DNA of 64,000 nucleotides from Balanoglossus misakiensis (Eukaryota; Hemichordata): contig CM082587.2 in the NCBI GenBank assembly GCA_040954595.2, positions 12,152,001 through 12,216,000 on the forward strand. Reading direction: 5' to 3'. The notes beneath the pieces are model-generated. The model was given only the letters and a program-made list of their open reading frames with translations. It did no database searches and was not told the DNA's origin. The position numbers and the translations under genes were made by a program. Below, piece by piece: positions 56,439 to 64,000 of the stretch; the stretch's first letter is position 1, and every line of letters starts with the position of its first letter.

Positions 56439-57044
56439 AGGGGAAATCCGTCGTAGCTGATTTCTACATAATTTGGTAGCTTTGATGTCACTCTTTCAGA
56501 AAAAAACATATTCGCCATGTATAGGTCGCGCGATTTTTTACAAAATCTAGGGAAAGTTGGCAGAATTTCCAATATGGCGTTTACTGTAATTTGAATCATG
56601 GGAAAAAAAGCGCCAGGACCAACTTCCGCCCACCTTAGTGTGGGTGATACCATTTTCCGATTGGTGTCACTGCGTCAGAAGCTAAGCGTATTTGCATATT
56701 TTCCATGGGTTATAGCTCATGAAAACTGTCAATAGATGACAAATTTTCGACTTTGCTGATGATTGTTTATCAACTGATGCAAAGAACAAACAATAGCTAT
56801 GAAAATACGCCTAGTCCGCCCAGTGACACCTATCGGAGAATGGTATCACCCACACCATGGTGGGCGGAAGTTGGTCCTGGCGCTTTTTTTCCCATGATTC
56901 AAATTACAGTAAACGCCATATTGGAACTTTCCCTAGATTTTGTAAAAAATCGCGCGACCTATACATGGCGAATATGTTTTTTTCTGAAAGAGTGACATCA
57001 AAGCTACCAAATTATGTAGAAATCAGCTACGACGGATTTCCCCT
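56439..57044. mobile_element. TTAA foldback element, AGGGGAAATCCG type, unit D only
   Basis: TTAA (56435-56438), AGGGGAAATCCGTCGTAGCT...AGCTACGACGGATTTCCCCT, TTAA (57045-57048). Arms of roughly 240 bp are near-perfect inverses. C reads GATGTTAATGTGCAATTG, the empty site. 606 bp, no transposase. piggyBac- or Kolobok-type mobilisation is suggested by the TTAA target. Confidence 0.92.
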
Positions 57045-57084
57045 TTAATATGCAATTGTTGGTTGATTTACATGCAACCCCCAG

Positions 57085-57207
57085 GACTCGATCAATGTTC
57101 TCCCAATCCGTGCATGAACAACGGTATCTGTGAGCCAATCAGTGGATCGTGCAGTGCGTTTACCTGTCGCTGTCAAGGCTGTATCATTGGAATCACCTGT
57201 GACCAAG
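57085..57207 (+). CDS. EGF exon 5, copy D, intact
   Basis: As copy C but ITC, matching A at that residue. Confidence 0.85.
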
Positions 57208-57522
57208 GTAAATTTATCAGACGAGGAACTGTTTTTCCCCCCTCATACCGGTATATTTGTCATAGCTGGCAGCTATGAAATTACCTGTATATTTAGGATG
57301 TGACAAACCAAATAGGCACTTTCAGGAATTGAGTCTTTTTTGCAATTACTAAGTCCTAAACTCCCAAAAGTATAATAAGTAATTCTTATTGTTCAGTTAT
57401 ACATTAAGGAGGCTTAGTTATAGGAGAACCCGATAGAACCACAGCTGTAGGAATTAAGGAAATGGTCATACCCTAAAAACTTATGTCACTACTATTTATT
57501 TATTTTCATTCCATTGAAACAG

Positions 57523-57639
57523 AACAAACTCCATGTAGGCCAAGTCCATGCCTGAACAATGGGCAGTGTACTCGGCTGTCGTGTACAACTTATGAGTGTA
57601 CTTGTCCAGGATGTTTCACCGGCACACACTGCAGCCAGT
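57523..57639 (+). CDS. EGF exon 6, copy D, intact
   Basis: Identical to copy C. Confidence 0.85.
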
Positions 57640-58031
57640 GTAAAACTCATTAAAACAAACATTTTGTCATGCAGGAACTAACATTTACAATCATGTCTCA
57701 ATACATTGTCTGTTGGTCATACTTTATATTTTCATCTTCAGCATCACACCTTGGGCCTTGGGAATCGTTCACCTCAAAAATGATGTACAACTGAAAGAAA
57801 ACATGTTTATTTGAAGAAAAAAATGTTGATCGTTCATGAAAATTTTCCCTACACAAGATACATATACAGAGATTTTCATAGCCCCACAAGTGCGTCCCAG
57901 AATGAGCAAGTTGTTTTTGGAAGTGAAGTTCCGTTCAGTATTTACAGTAATGGTAATGATGATGTTTTTATCAAACAGATTTTGAAAGTAAATATTGCTG
58001 AGATAACATTAGGTTGCACTTTTTATTGCAG

Positions 58032-58154
58032 TCCAAGATCCATGCCAATGAAACAGCTGTCTCAACGGGGCTGTATGTAATGCAGTGGCCAACTCCTGCA
58101 CGGCATATACCTGTGCCTGTACTGGTTGCTATGAGGGTAACCGTTGTGAAATAT
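58032..58154 (+). pseudogene. EGF exon 7, copy D, new stop
   Basis: CAG CGA of the other copies is CAA TGA here, placing a stop at 58049-58051, five codons into the exon. The rest is as copy C. Two adjacent transitions separate it from C, so either a very recent event or a base-call problem. Confidence 0.8.
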
Positions 58155-58718
58155 GTAAGTTTCTGACGTACCGTAAATGACAATCTTTTGGGCACTTTCT
58201 CTTCATGGCAATTGAATTGTGTGGTAACTTCTCATTTCTAAAATTTCCACAAGAGAAAAGAAAACAGAAATTTCATTTGTATGTCCGTGCAATTTAGGAT
58301 AGGCACGAACTTGTGAGGAAGTGTACGAAGCTGGATGTTTTCATCACTCAAATATACAAGAGTTGCCTCTTGAAGACTAGTGTCTGTAGAGATAATTGTG
58401 CATATGAGGTAATCTCTCCTAAGGTGGTGCACACATCTGAGTATTAAGTAAAAGAGACATCCTTAATTATCCTTACTATTTGGCTTGAAAAATCAATCTT
58501 ACTAGGTGTTCTGATTAGAGAGGTGTCCATAAAGACAGGTTTTACTGTATTACCCAAAATAGAGACATTGTCCCTTCATCATATACTTAATGCGTGTTCT
58601 GGGTATGGTTCCAGTATAATGCTTGTGTCAAAGGATTTTGTTGTGGTGCAGGAATCATCTTTGGTTGAGGTGTAGCCATCTGCATTTCATGTTTTTTAAA
58701 CTATTTTTTTTCTGATAG

Positions 58719-58841
58719 TCATTAACCCATGTGATCAGAATCCGTGTCAAAATGGAGGCTATTGTTCCCAAACACCAAATTCTTATACTGACTACACCTG
58801 TTACTGCCAGTAGTGTTGGACTGGGGCCACCTGTGCCGTAG
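58719..58841 (+). pseudogene. EGF exon 8, copy D, in-frame stop
   Basis: TAG at 58811-58813. TGATC here (I to T). Confidence 0.85.
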
Positions 58842-59234
58842 GTGTGTCGAATTACTGTTTTATGACACAGCGTGGTATATAAACCCTCATTTTTGGTATT
58901 CTCAATGTGATAGATGGACCCATACACCAATAAATGGGGTGGAAGCATTACTAAGTTTCATCCTTTCAAAATTTGCTGATGTAGGGTCAAAATTGAGTGT
59001 GAGGTGCACGTTAAAAAGGAAAGCCTTCTGTATCATGTTGACGGTACATTTTTTAATTTTTCAAGATTCTTACAGAAAAATCCTAGCAATAGCATCATTA
59101 TGTTATTTTAAATGTACAGGTTTGAAACAAGGAATGAAGACATTGCTCACATATTTAAACGAAATGAACATCACAAGTACATGTACAAGTTTTTGACAAG
59201 CAGGTAATTGATACTTTCATTTTTGTTTTGGCAG

Positions 59235-59354
59235 CCAATGATCAGTTATACTCTATGCCTTGTCAAAATGGTGGCACATGCGTTGCGCGAGACGGCTGTT
59301 TCCTGTTTGACTGTATGTGTACCGAATGCTTCACTGGTGCCACATGTACAATGC
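59235..59354 (+). CDS. EGF exon 9, copy D, open
   Basis: Keeps the last cysteine that C lost. Starts ANDQ rather than AIDQ. Confidence 0.75.
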
Positions 59355-59404
59355 GTAAGTACAAACCAATATTATTTTATTCAATGCAAAACACTTGTTA
59401 TGTA

Positions 59405-59730
59405 TTTAAGCAATAAAGCACCCCCAGCCATGGTATACCACGAGATTTTGACCAGTTCACGACATATACGCACGAGCGATAGCGAGTGCGTATATGGAGT
59501 TGAACTGGTCAAAATCGAGTGGTATACCATGGCTGGGGGTGTTTTATTGCTATTATATTATGCCAGTATATTGAAACTTTGCATAAAACATTTTAAAAAG
59601 GCATTTTCTTTGACTACGAGTTTTGCGTGCATTATGACTGTGGTATATGGCTAATATATCACGGTCACGTGTCGTGTCTCGACCAATCAAATAGCGTGAT
59701 TTACACCATCAATATACTGGTATAATATAA
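59405..59730. mobile_element. Foldback element, insertion in unit D
   Basis: Same element as at 9118-9432, now inside the intron after exon 9. Unit C is continuous (TTATGTATTATATAATATAAG). Same orientation as in A. A few substitutions and a short indel (TTTGACTACGAGTTTTGCG) separate the two. Confidence 0.75.
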
Positions 59731-59974
59731 TATATAATATAAGTACGGTACACATATTAAAGCCCTGGTAACTCAAACTTTGGGCTAGCTTAATGTTATC
59801 ACTATTTTTGTTTTCGGTTGCAACTGTGGTTTCTTGTCACACTCTAAAGGATTTCACAGCATTTGGTTTTTCAAAACAGCCCTTTGGTTGTTGTCATGTA
59901 TACATGTACATGACTGTGGAGTGTAGTTTGTAGATTCTGTAATTTTGACAATATCTTGACTGCACATCCCACAG

Positions 59975-60097
59975 CTGTCAACCAGTGTCAACCCATCCAG
60001 TGTCAGAATGGTGGAAACTGTGTGCTGACGCCCAATTGGTGTACTGAATTCACATGCTCCTGTACAAGCTGTTACTCCGGCGATTTATGTCAGACAT
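59975..60097 (+). CDS. EGF exon 10, copy D, intact
   Basis: Identical to B and C. Confidence 0.85.
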
Positions 60098-60481
60098 GTG
60101 AGTGATTTTAAATTTCAGATGAAGAGGAACATAATAACATAACACATAATCGGCTTGCAGTTGGTTTCTTCCAACCTGTATCAAACAGTGAATAACGACA
60201 CAATTTTGGGGAAATTTATTAAGAATGTGTGTGCCATAAAAGGGGATTGTGTATTTGACCAAACAACAACCTGCACCGTATGGTACACTAAGACACTATT
60301 ACACCTGTGTCAAAATTTCATTACGTTTCTTTTGTTGAACATGGAAGAAATTTGTCACAGTGATGTTCTGTTGACCAACTGAGATTTTTACCACTCAACC
60401 CTGACTGCACAAATCTGTTTAAAGTATATGTAGTAAATATTAACTGTACACAATTTATATCACTTTCTCTTCTGTGCACAG

Positions 60482-60598
60482 ATTTGAATCCGTGTCAGCC
60501 CAACCCTTGTCTAAACAGTGGATTCTGCCAGCAAGTGTCCTGCACCGAGTTCAGATGCCAGAGTTCGCGCTGTTTCATCGGAACCACGTGCGCTGAAC
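60482..60598 (+). CDS. EGF exon 11, copy D, open
   Basis: Identical to B and C. Confidence 0.8.
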
Positions 60599-60822
60599 GT
60601 AAGCAAACCAGTGTCAGATTTGCCGCACAAAGTAGAAATCGCTGGGCTTTGTCATTGATATTGTCTCAATAAAGTTGCCTGTGATTGTGCAGCTAACCAA
60701 GAGACTTATATGCACTACCGTAGCCATGATGTATACTTTCATTGACTCAAATGCTCATCAGAGTAGATGTTGCTATTTTTCCAACCGTAAATTGAAACAT
60801 CAGAAAGTTATGACATCAACTA

Positions 60823-60849
60823 CCCCCACCCCCACCCCACCCCACCCCC
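60823..60849 (-). other. Potential G-quadruplex tract, copy D
   Basis: Same C-run array as in B and C. Confidence 0.6.
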
Positions 60850-61046
60850 AACTAGTAAATATTATAAGATGCTGTAATTATGATAAAGATGGTAGCACCA
60901 AGCTTGGATCAAGTGGTCTTCATTATCCTTCACACATGAACATGATCACACGAATGTGCAATCTTCTGACAGTCTGCTACAGATTTCACTTCCCACTCAA
61001 GTGTGTAAGACCCTAATGTGATACTTTTCATTTCTCTCACCCTTAG

Positions 61047-61169
61047 CGATCAACCAGTGTCTTCTAAACCCATGTCTGAATAACGGAGTGTATCAGCCAC
61101 TTCAAGGCTCCTGCTCAATCTACACCTGCAACTGTCCAACCTGCTACACTGGGCAAACATGTGTTACAT
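61047..61169 (+). CDS. EGF exon 12, copy D, open
   Basis: Identical to copy C. Confidence 0.8.
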
Positions 61170-61449
61170 GTAAGTCACAAGTTTTTAGGTCCCATTGGTA
61201 TGTACCATGGGACCTTATGGGATTGGTTACGTCTGTATGTATGGATGGATGGATGGATGGATGTATGTCTGTATGTCCGTCCACATCGAAAACTTGAAAA
61301 CCGCAGCGCGTATGACCTCGATATTTGGCGTGTAGATGCAGGCAGGGCTGTAGATGGGAGTTTGTTCAAATGAAGATGTCATTGCCAAAAATATGCAAAT
61401 TAGCTGGGAAAATGTGAAATTGGTCAAAACTCAAAAACTGGACAACCAC

Positions 61450-62070
61450 TGGTCATATTGATTTGAAAATTGGTATGCATGTACCTTATATCAACCTCAT
61501 ACAATCCTGTATGTTTTGAGCTAATATTATCGATTTCCTATTTTTTTGCATTTTTTTGTATTTTTCCATGTTATTGGTAAAAAGTCTTTGAAATTTAGTA
61601 TGAAGCCTCCTAATGTTGTCTAAGTAACCATAGTTTTGTTCAAATTGTTGCAAAATTTGCATATCTATAATTTTGAGCAATATTTGCCATTTTTGGTCAA
61701 AAAATGTTTTTCTTTAAAACCTCATGCCAGATTGCTTTCCAATTTGGTAGGCATGTTCGTAGGGGTAACCTAAATAATATGTTGTAAAAAAAAAAGATAT
61801 TTGCATAAATGTGTTATCGGGGAAACTTTTGCAATTTTTGTCAAAAATTGTTTTCTCTGAAACCGCTTGTCCTATTGCATTGAACTTAGGCAGCATGTTC
61901 CTTGTAGTGATTGAAGTAAGATATTGTACAATTTTGGTGATATTTGCATATTTGTGTTTTTGCCACTTTTGAACAAATATTTTCTGTGAAACTGCTTGTT
62001 GGATTGCTTTGAAATTAGTTTTTTCTCTGATTGCTTTGAAATTTAGGATATAATTTCATAACACATACCT
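61450..62070. repeat. Degenerate ~130-150 bp tandem repeat, copy D
   Basis: As in C. Confidence 0.6.
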
Positions 62071-63108
62071 GTATATGTGCAACTTTTATTCAGTTCTGAG
62101 ATCAGAAAGATTAAATATTTAGCGAGTTTTTTTGGTAAGTTTCTTAGTTTTTGGTTAGCAAATCTTCTTCTAAACAAATTGTCCAGTTGTTTTTAAAGTT
62201 ACTATTTACAAGGAGTTGTTACCTCGAACAAAGACATGTTTACATAACTTAAATAGGCCAGCTGTTACAGAGACCACCAGCTATCAAATTTTAATTACCA
62301 GTGGCAGGTCAGTGTGTGTCTGTTCCAGGGCTGACTGAAAGAAGTTGCTTCGCATATGTGTTTGTACAGACAATTTTTGGTCATTTTTTTTTCTAGCACC
62401 ACTTGTAAGACTGCCATGACACATGACAGTTTATTGGGCATGTTCCTTGTTAATGTTTTTACATTCCATATTTCTATATGGTCAGATCATATCTGCTTGC
62501 AAATGTCACCTGTAATTTTTATTCTGGTGTGTCACTGTTTCCGCATAATCCTCAAATGTCATCAGATCTCCAAATGTGATGAAAACAGTGTGTTTTGAGT
62601 GTTTTTTAAATGACCTTTTGGGTTAAAAGTGGCAAAAATGGCAATTTTGTCTTGAAAGGGGTCAATAAGACTGACTTTTTTGGAATCAGCCCCATTTTTT
62701 ACATTGAATGGACTAGTCTGCTCAAACTTTCCTTACCAACAATTCTGTTTAATCTTCTGTAACATGTATACTAGTATACATGTAGCTGCCTGATAGTTTG
62801 CCCTGCGTGTGTAATTGCTGAGTGACATAACGCATTCTGTGATTGGTGCAGTCACGTAACCACCAATAAGATCGCTTGTTATAAGGAGAACTGCACGACC
62901 TTTAACCGCATTAGCATACCTGATTTTTAGGGCTCGATATTACCTCTGAGGACGCAATATTTAAGTTGAAGTTTTTTTCTTTTATCATATTAGAGCAAGA
63001 AGACTTGTTTTTATGTAAAAGAAATAGACCCTAATATACAGAGTGCGTTTTGAAACGATAGGCAGGTCCGGCCCATAGCCTAATTCTTCATTTTTCTGTC
63101 ATGCATAG

Positions 63109-63224
63109 GAATTGATCAGTGCTAACAACCCATGTCAAAATGGCAGCACTTGCCAACCCTAACCTCGTGTGGGGCATTGACGTGCACCTGCCAAGGATGC
63201 TATACTGGGAGCGCTGTGAAAATT
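63109..63224 (+). pseudogene. EGF exon 13, copy D, multiply frameshifted
   Basis: 116 bp. Acceptor context is TGCATAG here, TGCGTAG in the others. Confidence 0.75.
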
Positions 63225-63617
63225 GTCAGTCAGTTTCTTTTGTCAAATTAATCAATATGTGTGGGACTGCTATACATGTATATAAAACAGAATACTGCGA
63301 TGGAAAATTCTATAACTTAATGTTTCACTGGATATATGACTTAAAGTTAGCAGGAAGCAGTGAATTCAACAGAAAGTGTAATTTCCTCTTGTGTGAGCTC
63401 TGTGCGACTGTGCCAATGAAAATCTCACCACAAACAAAAATGACAGGTATACACTGTATATTAGCAGCTTTGTCTCTGTAATAGCCATAGTGTTTTGAAG
63501 TTGAAAACTTGCAAAGTGTGCAGTTTTATTCACACTACAAAGGAAACATTGTTGAAACGGATTATCTGTGTACATTGTCAAACTGTACACTTGTCGCGAG
63601 ATTTATTCTCAATTATA

Positions 63618-64000
63618 TTATATCATGCTACCGTCCGCAATTCTGATTGGACGAGAGCTAAATCCAGCGATGCTAAAATACTCAATAATGCACTGCTGAC
63701 AGTGGTAAAACGGGCTTTCTGTTTGCCACATGGGTTTGTTCTTTAGGTTGTTGTATGTGTTTACACTCATCATGTTTATTGTAGAACCAGGGTCGATCAG
63801 TGAGGCAACTGCTGTTTGTTCTATCTGCACTGTTACTTGAGGCCTCCTGCCATTTGATTGTTGTACAGTGAAGCAGTATTCATCTCCCGAGCTGTCTTCC
63901 ACTTTATGCACAGCTTTGACAGTTTCATCCTTGTCTACCCTATTTGCCTTGCCTTTTGATCGGTAGCATTTGGCAAAATAGTTAGGTTTGCCACACTTCC
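63618..64000 (-). pseudogene. Ty3/gypsy gag-protease fragment, copy D, runs off the right edge
   Basis: DPG protease end and the region up to the last knuckle are visible; the rest is off the window. No disruption in the visible part apart from the stop after IADGSMI. Confidence 0.7.

Larger units (their letters stand above)
53960..64000 (+). repeat. Tandem unit D of the EGF/GCC gene array, cut by the window edge
   Basis: Nearly identical to unit C by eye, with exons 3-13 visible before the edge. Two insertions distinguish it from C: the TTAA element at 56439-57044 and the foldback element near 59405-59730. Confidence 0.9.

Noticed and set aside
1-64000. CRISPR array, operons, ribosome-binding sites or other prokaryotic signals
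   Set aside because: Repeats are kilobase-scale tandem units, minisatellites or transposon ends; genes are split into short exons. Nothing prokaryotic is present.

Overview
The window is eukaryotic, from an invertebrate animal. It has many short exons bounded by AG and GT and separated by AT-rich introns, extracellular EGF-like and GCC2/GCC3 (ephrin-receptor-like) cysteine-rich modules, Ty3/gypsy and LINE fragments, and many small non-autonomous DNA transposons. Domain style and repeats would suit a marine deuterostome such as a cephalochordate or hemichordate. The sequence alone does not fix the species.

The backbone is a plus-strand cysteine-rich gene fragment amplified as a tandem array. 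Unit A (about 1,583-22,498) is the longest. It holds EGF exons 1-9, 13 and 14, then GCC-type exons 15-20, plus a 5 kb block seen in no other unit. Unit B (22,499-38,382) resembles A at its 5' end and C/D further on. Units C (38,383-53,959) and D (53,960 to the edge) repeat with a 15,577 bp period and start inside EGF exon 2, at an identical junction. Exons 10-12 are present in B, C and D but deleted from A. Exon 5 is deleted from B.

Almost all EGF exons are about 117-123 bp and phase 1 at both ends. They encode an unusual eight-cysteine EGF variant: C-x4-C-x5-C-x(4-6)-C-x4-C-x-C-x2-C-[YF]-x-G-x2-C. Exons 3, 5, 6, 7, 9, 10, 11 and 12 are open in most copies. Exons 1, 2, 8, 13 and 14, and tail exons 15, 16, 18 and 19, carry stops or frameshifts, mostly shared by all copies, so these predate the amplification. 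Exon 4 is split near its 3' end by an 889 bp transposon flanked by a 5 bp target duplication. No start codon, signal peptide, transmembrane exon or gene end was found. The array is either a decaying pseudogene cluster or an internal stretch of a huge gene in which symmetric broken exons are skipped.

The minus strand carries mobile elements: an intact gag-protease reading frame with its LTR at the left edge (1-1,582); a second, truncated gypsy gag-protease repeated in every unit; a CR1/L2-like LINE, most complete in B; a second LINE unique to A; and a short 5'-truncated LINE in A and B. Comparing units reveals empty sites for several insertions: four TTAA-target elements, a foldback element inserted at two different places, and a LINE. 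An hAT-like element with an 8 bp duplication and an older TTAA element are shared by all units that reach that point. The array is therefore a natural record of transposition order.
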